The notes under the pieces: generated by a model
What the model saw: the letters and a program-made list of their open reading frames with translations, nothing else
Told to the model about the DNA's origin: nothing
Databases searched by the model: none
Translations under genes and position numbers: made by a program
Source of the DNA: Novosphingobium sediminis
Lineage (GTDB): Bacteria > Pseudomonadota > Alphaproteobacteria > Sphingomonadales > Sphingomonadaceae
DNA: 64,000 nucleotides
Reading direction: 5' to 3'
Assembly: GCF_007991615.1 (NCBI RefSeq)
Contig: NZ_BJYR01000001.1
Span: forward strand, 186,001 to 250,000
Part shown: in pieces, positions 44,326 through 52,668 of the stretch
Numbering within the stretch: position 1 is the stretch's first letter
Layout of the letters: each line of letters begins with the position of its first letter

Positions 44326-45162
44326 ATGCGCACGTTCCACGAAAAGCGCGCCTTCGTCACCGGCGGGGCCAGCGGGATCGGGTTCGGCATCGTCAAGGCG
44401 CTCGCCAAGCGCGGCGCGTTCGTGGTGATTGCCGATCTCAGGACCGACCATATCGACCGCGCCCTTCGCGAAGTGCGCGAGGCAGGGTTGGCGAGCAGCG
44501 TGGCCGCGCTGGCGCTCGACGTGACGGATCGCGCGGCTTTCGCGGCAGTGGCGGAGCGCATGGATATCGAACTCGGCGGGATCGACATACTCGTCAACAA
44601 TGCCGGTGTCGGCGTCGAAGGGCCGGTGCTCGAAGCCGGTTATGCCGATTGGGATTTCGGCCTTGGCGTCAATCTCGGCGGGGTCGTCAATGGCCTGCAG
44701 GCCTTCCTGCCACGCATGATCGAGCATGGGCGGGGCGGGCACGTGGTCAACGTCTCGTCGCTGGCGGCGGCGGTGCGGATGCCGTCAAATTTCGCTATCT
44801 ATGCTGCGGGCAAGGCAGCGGTTCTCAACCTTTCGGAAAACCTGCGCGAGGAACTGGCGGGCAAGGGCATCGGCATGTCCGTGCTGTGCCCGGCTTTCGT
44901 GCGCTCCAACATCCATGAAGCCGCGCTCAATCGTCCGGCGCATCTGCGCGAAGGCAGCGGCTTCACGCAGAGCGAGGCGACTTTGCTGGAGCGGCCGCCG
45001 GGCGCCGACTGGATGGACCCCGAGACCGTGGGCGAGATCGTCGCCGAGGGCATCCTCGCGAACAGGCTCTACATCGTTACCCACGGCGAATTTCGGGACA
45101 AGATGCGCGAGCGCAATGAAGCGCTCTTGGATGCGGTGCCCGAAGCTGCCTTCCAGTACTAG
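44326..45162 (+). CDS. Short-chain dehydrogenase/reductase
   Basis: A 278-residue SDR. Motifs: FVTGGASGIGFGIVKALAKR, IADLRTD (acidic residue after the second strand), VNNAGVGVEGPV, and the catalytic IYAAGKAAVLNL (Tyr-x-x-x-Lys). The C-terminus is a little longer than usual. Unlike most SDRs here it ends with HGEFRDKMRERNEALLDAV, a helical tail. It is the last gene of the plus-strand catabolic island and converges with the sugar transporter, overlapping it by 4 bases. Confidence 0.88.
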   Translation: MRTFHEKRAFVTGGASGIGFGIVKALAKRGAFVVIADLRTDHIDRALREVREAGLASSVAALALDVTDRAAFAAVAERMDIELGGIDILVNNAGVGVEGPVLEAGYADWDFGLGVNLGGVVNGLQAFLPRMIEHGRGGHVVNVSSLAAAVRMPSNFAIYAAGKAAVLNLSENLREELAGKGIGMSVLCPAFVRSNIHEAALNRPAHLREGSGFTQSEATLLERPPGADWMDPETVGEIVAEGILANRLYIVTHGEFRDKMRERNEALLDAVPEAAFQY

Positions 45163-46631
45163 GCCGCTTTCTCTTCGCGCACCCGCAGCATGGCGAGCGC
45201 GGCCATTGCCATCACGATCGCGCCGACGAGCATCGTCCACTTTGGCTCGGTCGGGAAAAAGCTGCGGATCACACCGCCCATGATTGTCGCGACCATGAGC
45301 TGCGGCACAACGATGAAAATGTTGAACACGCCGATGTAGATGCCGAACTTGTGCGGCGGCAGGACACGGGTGAGGATCACGTAGGGCATCGCAAGGATCG
45401 AGGCCCAGGCTACGCCGACAAAGACCATCGGCAGCAACAGCAGCCACTGATCGCGCAGCACCAGCAGCAGCAGGAAGCCCACACCGCCGCCAAGCAGGCA
45501 GGCCGCATGCGTGCGTGCGTTGCCAATCCGCTTGGCGAGGATCGGGAGGAGGAACGCGGCAAATGCCGCGACGCCGTTGTAGAAGGCGAACATCACCCCG
45601 ACCCAGTCCGCACCCGCGTTGAAGGCGGTGCCCGTCGTGTCGACCGCGCCAAACGCGTATTTGGTCACGACCGGTGTCGTGTAGATCCACATGATGAACA
45701 GCGCGGTCCAGGTGAAGAACTGCGCGACGGCCAGCTGCCGCATTTGTGCGGGCATCTGGGCCAGATCGCTCATGATCTCGGCGAGCGCGCCTTTGGCCCG
45801 CATGGCGCGCAGCACGATCTGGGCGAGGCCGAACGCCACCAATCCGCCGCCGAGAACATAGAGTTGCTTGTCGAGCCCGAGTTCGCCGACCACGGCAAGC
45901 AGTACCGCACCGAACACCAGCCACATCGGCCCGCGCGCGGAATAGACCAGCGGCTGCGAGCCTGGCTCGACATGGCTTTCACCGCCGAAAGCCGCCATCT
46001 CCTCCGGGCTGTATTCTCGCACGCTGAAGGCTGTCCACGCCACGGCCAGCACCATTGCGGCCGCGCCGATGAAGAAGCTGAGCCGCACGGAATCCGGCAC
46101 CACGCCTTCAGGCGCGGTGTTGGCGATGCCGAGGTGCGTGAATAGCGCCGGCAGCACACTGCCGATCACCGCGCCCGCACCAATGAACCAGGTCTGCAGT
46201 GCAAAGCCCTGCGCGCGCTGGTCGTCCGGCGTCATGTCGCCGACGAAGGCGCGGAAGGGCTCCATCGCGATGTTGAGCGACGCGTCGAGGAGCCAGAGGA
46301 ACCCTGCCGCGAGGAGCAGCACGCCTGTTTGCGGCAGACCAAGCAGCGCGAGCGCGGACAGCACCGCACCCGCCACGAAATAGGGCCGGCGCCTTCCGAA
46401 CCGGCCCCAGGTCCGGTCTGAATAGTGGCCGATCAGGGGCTGGACGATGAGCCCGGTCACGGGGCCAGCGATCCACAGGAAGGCGAGATTGTCTACGCTG
46501 CTGCCCAGTGACTGGAAAATGCGGCTGATATTGGCGTTCTGCAGTCCGAACGCGAGCTGGATGCCGAAGAAGCCGAAGCTCACGTTCCACAGTCCCCAGA
46601 AGGACTGCTGCGGTTTTTCCCGAGGTGTCAC
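45159..46631 (-). CDS. MFS sugar transporter (SLC45/sucrose-H+ symporter-like)
   Basis: About 490 residues with 12 helices. The first cytoplasmic loop contains SDRTWGRFGRRRPYFVAG, an RWGRRRP-like motif seen in SLC45/GPH-type disaccharide symporters, and QPLIGHYSDR precedes it. In alphaproteobacteria such transporters are part of maltodextrin loci and bring maltose or oligosaccharides into the cytoplasm. GTG 46631 is the best start. A further in-frame extension upstream is basic and not membrane-like. A LacI-type operator lies 92 bases upstream. It is divergent in purpose from the convergent SDR. Confidence 0.85.
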   Translation of the reverse strand: MTPREKPQQSFWGLWNVSFGFFGIQLAFGLQNANISRIFQSLGSSVDNLAFLWIAGPVTGLIVQPLIGHYSDRTWGRFGRRRPYFVAGAVLSALALLGLPQTGVLLLAAGFLWLLDASLNIAMEPFRAFVGDMTPDDQRAQGFALQTWFIGAGAVIGSVLPALFTHLGIANTAPEGVVPDSVRLSFFIGAAAMVLAVAWTAFSVREYSPEEMAAFGGESHVEPGSQPLVYSARGPMWLVFGAVLLAVVGELGLDKQLYVLGGGLVAFGLAQIVLRAMRAKGALAEIMSDLAQMPAQMRQLAVAQFFTWTALFIMWIYTTPVVTKYAFGAVDTTGTAFNAGADWVGVMFAFYNGVAAFAAFLLPILAKRIGNARTHAACLLGGGVGFLLLLVLRDQWLLLLPMVFVGVAWASILAMPYVILTRVLPPHKFGIYIGVFNIFIVVPQLMVATIMGGVIRSFFPTEPKWTMLVGAIVMAMAALAMLRVREEKAA

Positions 46632-46722
46632 GCTGCTTCTGGCTCCCCCATGCGCCTTGCTGCGCAGGCATTTGCTTTGTTTTCGTGAGCCAACCCTAGG
46701 CCAGCATGAAGGCTCGGGCAGC

Positions 46723-46740
46723 AATGCATACGAATGTCAT
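46723..46740. promoter_or_regulatory. Candidate LacI operator before the sugar transporter
   Basis: AATGCATACGAATGTCAT contains GCATACGAATGT (46726-46737), matching the palindrome core GCATACGTATGC at 10 of 12 positions. It lies between the LacI regulator stop and the transporter start. The site is weaker than those ahead of the TonB receptor and zwf. Confidence 0.5.
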
Positions 46741-46773
46741 CCATATGCCTGCATTTTTATGCTGCGGGGCAAC

Positions 46774-47808
46774 TCATCCGCCAGTGCTGCCGCGCACGAC
46801 CAGCCGGGTGGGCAGGAAGGGGGAGGGCGGCGGCTTGTCCTCGACTTGCGCCATCACCGTTTCGACGAGCGCGACCCCGGCATGGCGCATGTCCTGCATC
46901 ACCGTTGTGAGCGGCGGCGAAGTAAGACTGGCGGCCGGAATATCGTCGAACCCGACAAGGGCGACGTCGCCCGGAATGGATAGGCCAGCCTCGCCAAGTG
47001 CGCGCATGGCGCCAATCGCGATGAGGTCGCTCGCTGCAAAGATCGCATCGAACGGCTTGCCGCTCGCCAGCAGCTTTTTCGCGGCCTGATAGCCCAGCTC
47101 CTCTGAGGAAATCGCCGGGACGACGAGATCGGGATCGTGCGTCAGCCCCGCTGTCTCGATCGCACGGACAAGGCCTTCGCAGCGGTTCTTGAACTCCGGA
47201 TAATGGCTGTCCGCCTGGCCCAGAAACGCGATCTTGCGGCGCCCGCGGGCGAGGAGATGCTCGCCAGCAAGCCGGCCCGCGCCGAAGTTGTCCGAACCGA
47301 CTGTGGCGCCGATGGTGTCAGGCTCCACCGCGCCCCAGCGAACGAAATGCGCGCCGCTGCGCACCAATTGCCTGAGGCGGCTTTCGTAGAGCGTGTAGTC
47401 GCCGTAGCCGAGCAGGATCAGCCCGTCCGCACGGTGGCTGTCCTGATAGCGCTTGTGCCAGTCATCCTCGAGCCGCTGGAACGAAATCAGCAGATCCAGA
47501 CCGCGCGCTGCGCAGTGCCGGGTGATCGAGCCCAGCATGGCAAGGAAGAACGGGTTGATGCCCGATTCATCCGGCGTCGGATCCTCGAAGAACAGCAGTG
47601 CGAGTGTGTTCGAGCGCTGCGAGCGCAGGGAAGAGGCGTTCTTGTCGACCGTATAGCCCAGTTGGCGGGCAATTGCCTCGATCTTCTGGCGCGTGGCGAG
47701 GCTGACCGACTTGCTTCCCCGCAGCGCGCGGCTCACCGTCGGCTGCGAAACCCCCGCCAGATAGGCGATGTCGAAACTGGTCGGCTTGTTGGACGGCCTG
47801 CGGCCCAT
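46774..47808 (-). CDS. LacI-family transcriptional regulator (maltodextrin locus)
   Basis: A 344-residue repressor. The helix-turn-helix reads TSFDIAYLAGVSQPTVSRALRG; the periplasmic-binding-like ligand domain includes LALLFFEDPTPDESGINPF and VGFDDIPAASLTSPPLTTV. ATG 47808 has AGGAGG 9 bases upstream. The gene lies between the sugar transporter and the divergent TonB receptor, both carrying operator-like palindromes, so it likely senses a maltose-type inducer and controls both. Similar palindromes ahead of zwf imply a wider regulon. Confidence 0.92.
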   Translation of the reverse strand: MGRRPSNKPTSFDIAYLAGVSQPTVSRALRGSKSVSLATRQKIEAIARQLGYTVDKNASSLRSQRSNTLALLFFEDPTPDESGINPFFLAMLGSITRHCAARGLDLLISFQRLEDDWHKRYQDSHRADGLILLGYGDYTLYESRLRQLVRSGAHFVRWGAVEPDTIGATVGSDNFGAGRLAGEHLLARGRRKIAFLGQADSHYPEFKNRCEGLVRAIETAGLTHDPDLVVPAISSEELGYQAAKKLLASGKPFDAIFAASDLIAIGAMRALGEAGLSIPGDVALVGFDDIPAASLTSPPLTTVMQDMRHAGVALVETVMAQVEDKPPPSPFLPTRLVVRGSTGG

Positions 47809-48117
47809 CGCTTGCAACCTCCTGCCCCGGTCGCCGCGGTGTGTCCCGACAGTCGACCTATGCGCAACCTACGCATGGAAATGCATGGAAGCAATTGCCC
47901 CCTAGGACTCGGCGGTGGATCGCGCAAAAGCGCTGCGGGAGCGTGGCAATTCGGTGTCACTTCAATGTGCTAAGGCCGCGGAATCCCGATGGTATACGTA
48001 TGCCATATTCGTTCCATCGCGGCCCGGCTCTACCCAGCATCCCGTACTGAACCCGGAAAAACCGCGTTCCGACAACGTCGAGGCCACAATTGGCCGCATG
48101 GGGGAGATCTGATTTCC
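47809..48117. promoter_or_regulatory. Divergent regulatory region, LacI regulator to TonB receptor
   Basis: A 309-base gap without a gene. It contains an inverted-repeat palindrome ATGGTATACGTATGCCAT (47989-48006), which is 8 of 9 symmetric and has the core GTATACGTATGC (11 of 12 to the consensus) centred about 120 bases before the receptor ATG. It also contains a second inverted repeat TATGCG, 7 bases, CGCATG (47859-47877) near the regulator gene, and two direct copies of GCATGGAA (47873-47880 and 47883-47890). I see no RNA gene or open frame worth calling. Confidence 0.55.
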
Positions 48118-50925
48118 ATGGCTAAGCACACCCTTTTTGTAATGGGCAGTTCTGCGATCGCGCTGACCGCTGCCGCTTTCGCCGCTCCTGCCTTCGCGCA
48201 GGAAACCACGCCGCAGGCCGCTGAAGCCGCTTCGGGCAACGCCGCAGACGACGGCGCCATCGTCGTCACCGGCTACCGCGCCTCGCTCAATGCCTCGGCC
48301 TCGATCAAGCGCGGCGCGCCGACGATCGTCGAAGCGCTTTCGGCTGAAGACATCGGCAAGCTGCCCGACGTTTCGATCGCAGACTCGCTCGCCCGACTGC
48401 CCGGCGTCACTTCGCAGCGCCTCGAAGGCCGCGACCAGCGTCTCTCGATCCGCGGCCTCGGCCCGGACTTCGGCACCACGCTGCTGAACGGCCGCGAGCA
48501 GGTCACTGTCGGTGACAACCGCGGCGTCGAGTACGATCAGTATCCGGCCGAATTCTTCAAGAACGTCGTTGTCTACAAGGCGCCGACCCCGTCGCTGGTC
48601 GCTGCCGGTATCGCCGGTACGGTCGACCTGCGCATGCTGCGCCCGCTTTCGCAGAAGGACCGCATCATTTCGCTGCAGCTGCGCGGCCAGATGAACGGCT
48701 CGAAGAAGCTCAACCCCGATGGCAGCCGCTATGGCTACCGCGCTTCGGCGGCCTACGTCGACAAGTTCGCGGATGACACCTTCGGCATCGCCATCGGCGT
48801 TTCGGCGACCGATGCGCCTTCGCAGAACGAGCGCTACAACGCCTGGGGCTTCCCCAACAGCGGTTCGGCCGGCGGTGCGCTGCTCCTTGGCGGCGCCAAG
48901 CCCTATGTGCAGTCGAACAAGCTGCAGCGCTACGGCGCGGTGGCGACCCTCGAGTACCAGCCGAGCGAGAACTTCCACTCGACCCTCGACGTGCTCTATT
49001 CGCACTTCAAGGAAACCCAGCTCCTGCGCGGCATCGAATTCCCGATCGCGCCGGATTGGGGTTCGGGCGCGACTGTCGAGCCGGGCTACAAGGTCAGCAA
49101 CGGCCTCGTCACCGAAGCGACCATCTCGGGCGTTCATGCTGTGCAGCGTAACGACCGCAACAGCCGCGAAGCCGACAATTTCTCGGTGGGCTGGAACAAC
49201 CAGGTCAAGCTCAGCGACAAGATCAACCTGAACGTCGACGCTTCCTACAGCCTCGCCAAGCGTACCGACGACCTGCTCGAGACCTACACCGGCACCGGCT
49301 ACAGCGTGAGCGGTCCCTCGGATACGCTGCATATCTCGGCCAACCCGAACGGCACGTTCAACATCGTTCCGACGCTCAACTACGCCGACAAGTCCATCTT
49401 CGGCCTGACCGACCCGCGTGGCTGGGGCTACAACGGCACCAAGGCCGTCGTGCAGGCGGGCTTCCTCAACCGTCCGAAGTTCAAGGACGAGCTGATCTCG
49501 CTCCGTGCTGACCTTGACGGCGCGATCGAGGGCGCTGGCCCGATTGCCGGTTGGCAGATCGGCGGCAACTTCAGCCGCCGCAAGAAGACCTCGGCGTTCA
49601 CCTCGTTCTTCCTGTGCCCCAAGGGCACCGGCAGCAACTGCTCGGTGGACAGCGGCACGACCCAGTTCGCGCCGATCCCGGATGCTGCGGTCATCGGCAC
49701 CGTGCCGCTCGCCTACCTCGGCGTGCCGCAGATGCTTGCGCTCGATCCGGTCTACCTCGTCAACAACTCGCTGTCCTCGGTTTACGACAACCGCCCGGTT
49801 TCGCTGGTGCGTGACAACACCGTCACCGAAAAGGTGTGGACCGCGTACGGCATGATCAAGCTTGACGGCGATGTCGGCGGCAAGAAGCTCACCGGCTCGA
49901 TCGGCGTGCAGGCGGTCTACACCGACCAAAGCTCGACCGGTTCGATCTCGAACTTTGATGCAGCAACGGGCAACGTGCTGGTTGTTCCCGCCACGGGTGG
50001 TGACAAGTTCTGGCGTGTCCTGCCGAGCGCGAACTTCTCGCTCGAGGTCGCCAATTCGACCTTCGTGAAGCTGGCCGCCTCGCTGAGCATGGTGCGTCCG
50101 CGCCTTGACCAGGAACGCGTCAACCAGGAACTGAACTTCAACTTCCAGAACCTCGGTTCCAACGACCCGACCCGTCCGTTCTTCCAGTCGACCGGCGGCA
50201 ACGCGCTGCTGCGTCCCTACAAGGCGGCCAACCTCGACGTTTCGGTTGAGCATTACTTCCCGAAGGGTGGCTACGTCTCGCTGGCGGGCTACTACAAGAA
50301 GCTGACCGACTTCGTGAACCCGCAGCGCAACCTGCCGTTCGACTTCAGCGCGGTGGCGGCTTCGCTCCCGGCGTTCATCCGCGATCAGCTCAAGACCACG
50401 GTTGGTGTGGTTTCGCAGCCGCTCAACGATGGCGAAGGCTCGCTCAAGGGTGCGGAGTTCACGCTCTCGCTGCCGTTCTCGCTGGTCTCGCCGTCGCTTG
50501 ACGGGTTCGGCTTCTATGGCAGCGGTTCGTACACCGACAGCACGATCCGCCTGAACAGCGATCCGGCCAACCCGATCACGCTGCCGGGTCTGTCGGACTG
50601 GGTGGGCAACGCTTCGGTCTACTACGAAAAGCACGGCTTCCAGGTCCGCGCTTCGTACCGCTACCGCTCGAAGTTCCTCGCCGAGGTCGCCGGTCTTTCG
50701 GCCAACCCGACCTACCGCACGGCGAAGGCAGAAGGCATCCTCGACGCCCAGATCGGGTACGACTTCCAGCCCGGTTCGGCGCTTGAAGGCCTCTCGATCC
50801 TGTTCCAGGCGCGCAACCTCACCGATCGTCCGTTCATCACGTACCAGAACAACGATACGCGCCAGGTGATCGACTATCAGCGCTACGGCCGCGACTTCTA
50901 CGTCGGGCTTAGCTACAAGTTCTAA
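48118..50925 (+). CDS. TonB-dependent receptor, maltodextrin type
   Basis: A 935-residue outer-membrane transporter. The signal peptide ends PAFAQ (about residue 28), followed by a TonB box-like GAIVVTGYRASL (46-57). The plug includes EDIGKLPDVSIADSLARLPG, typical of carbohydrate-type TonB receptors in Caulobacter and sphingomonads, then a barrel ending in GLSYKF. Its place at the head of amylase and glucosidase genes indicates maltodextrin uptake. It has a LacI-type operator upstream and a strong hairpin immediately downstream. Confidence 0.92.
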   Translation: MAKHTLFVMGSSAIALTAAAFAAPAFAQETTPQAAEAASGNAADDGAIVVTGYRASLNASASIKRGAPTIVEALSAEDIGKLPDVSIADSLARLPGVTSQRLEGRDQRLSIRGLGPDFGTTLLNGREQVTVGDNRGVEYDQYPAEFFKNVVVYKAPTPSLVAAGIAGTVDLRMLRPLSQKDRIISLQLRGQMNGSKKLNPDGSRYGYRASAAYVDKFADDTFGIAIGVSATDAPSQNERYNAWGFPNSGSAGGALLLGGAKPYVQSNKLQRYGAVATLEYQPSENFHSTLDVLYSHFKETQLLRGIEFPIAPDWGSGATVEPGYKVSNGLVTEATISGVHAVQRNDRNSREADNFSVGWNNQVKLSDKINLNVDASYSLAKRTDDLLETYTGTGYSVSGPSDTLHISANPNGTFNIVPTLNYADKSIFGLTDPRGWGYNGTKAVVQAGFLNRPKFKDELISLRADLDGAIEGAGPIAGWQIGGNFSRRKKTSAFTSFFLCPKGTGSNCSVDSGTTQFAPIPDAAVIGTVPLAYLGVPQMLALDPVYLVNNSLSSVYDNRPVSLVRDNTVTEKVWTAYGMIKLDGDVGGKKLTGSIGVQAVYTDQSSTGSISNFDAATGNVLVVPATGGDKFWRVLPSANFSLEVANSTFVKLAASLSMVRPRLDQERVNQELNFNFQNLGSNDPTRPFFQSTGGNALLRPYKAANLDVSVEHYFPKGGYVSLAGYYKKLTDFVNPQRNLPFDFSAVAASLPAFIRDQLKTTVGVVSQPLNDGEGSLKGAEFTLSLPFSLVSPSLDGFGFYGSGSYTDSTIRLNSDPANPITLPGLSDWVGNASVYYEKHGFQVRASYRYRSKFLAEVAGLSANPTYRTAKAEGILDAQIGYDFQPGSALEGLSILFQARNLTDRPFITYQNNDTRQVIDYQRYGRDFYVGLSYKF

Positions 50926-50940
50926 TAGCTATGCGGGGTT

Positions 50941-50974
50941 CGGGCGGATGGCTTGCTGCAAGACCATCCGCCCG
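50941..50974 (+). promoter_or_regulatory. Strong hairpin after the TonB receptor stop codon
   Basis: GGGCGGATGG (50942-50951) pairs with CCATCCGCCC (50964-50973), extended by one more C-G pair. The loop can add CTTG/CAAG pairing with one bulged A. It starts 16 bases after the stop. No T-run follows, so it more likely protects the receptor mRNA or partly blocks read-through than ends transcription. Confidence 0.6.
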
Positions 50975-51117
50975 GTACCTTCGCGCGATGCCCTATACCT
51001 CGATCAAGCACTGGCAGGCTGACCGGCCTTCGGTCGGCCGCGTCAGGATGGCCGTGCCCGCCATGCGCATTGCTGGCTGCGCGGCTTCCATTTCCACCAT
51101 GTCGCGAGGAGCCTGCG

Positions 51118-52668
51118 ATGAGCAGCACCGACACCAGCGGTAGCGCTAGCGCCACGGGGCCAGTGCGCATCGTCGTGGCAGGTGGCGGCACTGCGGGATG
51201 GATGACCGCAGCAGCCTTTGGCCACTTCCTTGATTCCGGCTTCACCGTCACGCTTGTCGAATCCGAAGAGATCGGCACCGTCGGCGTGGGCGAAGCAACG
51301 ATCCCCCAGATCCGCATGTTCAACCAGGCGCTCGGCATCGACGAGGATGCGTTCATCCGCGCGACGCAAGCGACGTTCAAGCTTGCCATCGAGTTCGTGG
51401 GTTGGGGTGCGCCGGGCGAGCGCTACATGCACGCGTTCGGCGATGTCGGCCGCGATGTCGGGCTTTGCGCCTTCCATCACTACTGGTCGCGCGCGCGCCG
51501 CCTCGGCATTGCCGGGCCTGCCGGTGACTACGCGATCAACGACGTGGCGGCGCACGCCGGCCGCATGCATCGCGGCGGGCCGCTGACCAGCCGCAACATT
51601 CCCGAAATGCCCCACGCTTTCCATTTCGACGCCGGGCTTTATGCGGCATTCCTGCGCCAGTTCGGCGAAGCGCGTGGCGTCAGCCGCCGCGAAGGCAAGA
51701 TCCAGGAAGTCCGCCAGAATCCGCTGACTGGTGACATCACTTCGCTCGTGCTCGCTTCGGGTGAGGAGATCGCCGGCGACCTCTTCATCGACTGCACCGG
51801 CTTTCGCGGCCTGCTGATCGGCGGCACGATGGGCAGCGGTTATGTCGACTGGACCAAGTGGCTGCCCTGCGACCGTGCGCTGGCCGTGCCGAGCGGCCGC
51901 GTTGAGGATTTCACCCCCTATACCCGCGCCACGGCGCACGATGCGGGCTGGCAGTGGCGCATCCCGCTGCAGCACCGCACCGGCAACGGCCGCGTCTATT
52001 GCAGTTCTTTCATTTCGGACGATCAGGCGGCCGAAAGCCTGCTCGCGCATCTCGACGCACCAGCGCTCGCCGATCCGCGTCCGATCCGCTTCACCACCGG
52101 CCGCCGTGCCGAGGCGTGGCGCGGCAACGTGATCGCGGTGGGGCTTTCGAGCGGGTTCCTCGAGCCGCTGGAATCGACCAGCATTCACCTCATCCAATCG
52201 GCTATCTCGCGCATCCTGAAGTTCCTGCCCGGCAAGGACCAGACGCAGGCCGCGCGTGATGAATACAACCGCCAGTTCACGTCCGAGATGGAGCGCATCC
52301 GCGATTTCATCGTGCTGCACTATCACGTGAACCAGCGGCCCGAGCCCTTCTGGCAGGCTGTTCGCGACATGGCGCTGCCGGACAGTCTCTCCGAGCGGAT
52401 CGAGCTCTTCCGCGCCAATGGCCATATCTTCCGCCACGGTGACGAACTCTTCAGCGAAGTGGGCTGGTTCCAGGTCATGGCCGGGCAGGGGATCGTTCCC
52501 GAACGCAGCCACGCGCTTGCCGAGACGATCGATGTGGCCGATCTCAAGTCCTACCTCGAAACGCTCAATGCGCTCTATCGGCGCGAGGTGGAGCGTTATC
52601 TCAGCCATGCGGAATTCATCGCCCGCAATTGCGCCGCGCCGCCGCTCAAGCTGGATGCGGTTGCGTGA
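51118..52668 (+). CDS. Flavin-dependent tryptophan-halogenase-family protein, copy 1
   Basis: A 516-residue flavoprotein of the tryptophan halogenase family. The FAD motif is AGGGTAGWMTAAAF (21-34), GVGEATIPQ follows, the catalytic Lys is in ATFKLAIEF (Lys88), WQWRIPL gives the WxWxIP block, and FLEPLESTS keeps the catalytic Glu. All residues that define chlorination in PrnA are present. A halogenase in a starch locus is nevertheless odd, and such genes often accompany TonB receptors in this order with no known product. It is in an operon with the amylase. Confidence 0.85.
   Translation: MSSTDTSGSASATGPVRIVVAGGGTAGWMTAAAFGHFLDSGFTVTLVESEEIGTVGVGEATIPQIRMFNQALGIDEDAFIRATQATFKLAIEFVGWGAPGERYMHAFGDVGRDVGLCAFHHYWSRARRLGIAGPAGDYAINDVAAHAGRMHRGGPLTSRNIPEMPHAFHFDAGLYAAFLRQFGEARGVSRREGKIQEVRQNPLTGDITSLVLASGEEIAGDLFIDCTGFRGLLIGGTMGSGYVDWTKWLPCDRALAVPSGRVEDFTPYTRATAHDAGWQWRIPLQHRTGNGRVYCSSFISDDQAAESLLAHLDAPALADPRPIRFTTGRRAEAWRGNVIAVGLSSGFLEPLESTSIHLIQSAISRILKFLPGKDQTQAARDEYNRQFTSEMERIRDFIVLHYHVNQRPEPFWQAVRDMALPDSLSERIELFRANGHIFRHGDELFSEVGWFQVMAGQGIVPERSHALAETIDVADLKSYLETLNALYRREVERYLSHAEFIARNCAAPPLKLDAVA

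Noticed and set aside
47859..47877. Inverted repeat TATGCG, 7 bases, CGCATG as a second LacI operator
   Set aside because: Its spacing and half-site orientation differ from the other sites, so I did not count it in the regulon.
47962..50634. Open frame of about 890 codons antisense to the TonB receptor
   Set aside because: It mirrors a well-supported receptor gene in the opposite frame, is rich in Arg, Val and Asp repeats, and has no recognisable domain. High GC at third positions produces such frames.
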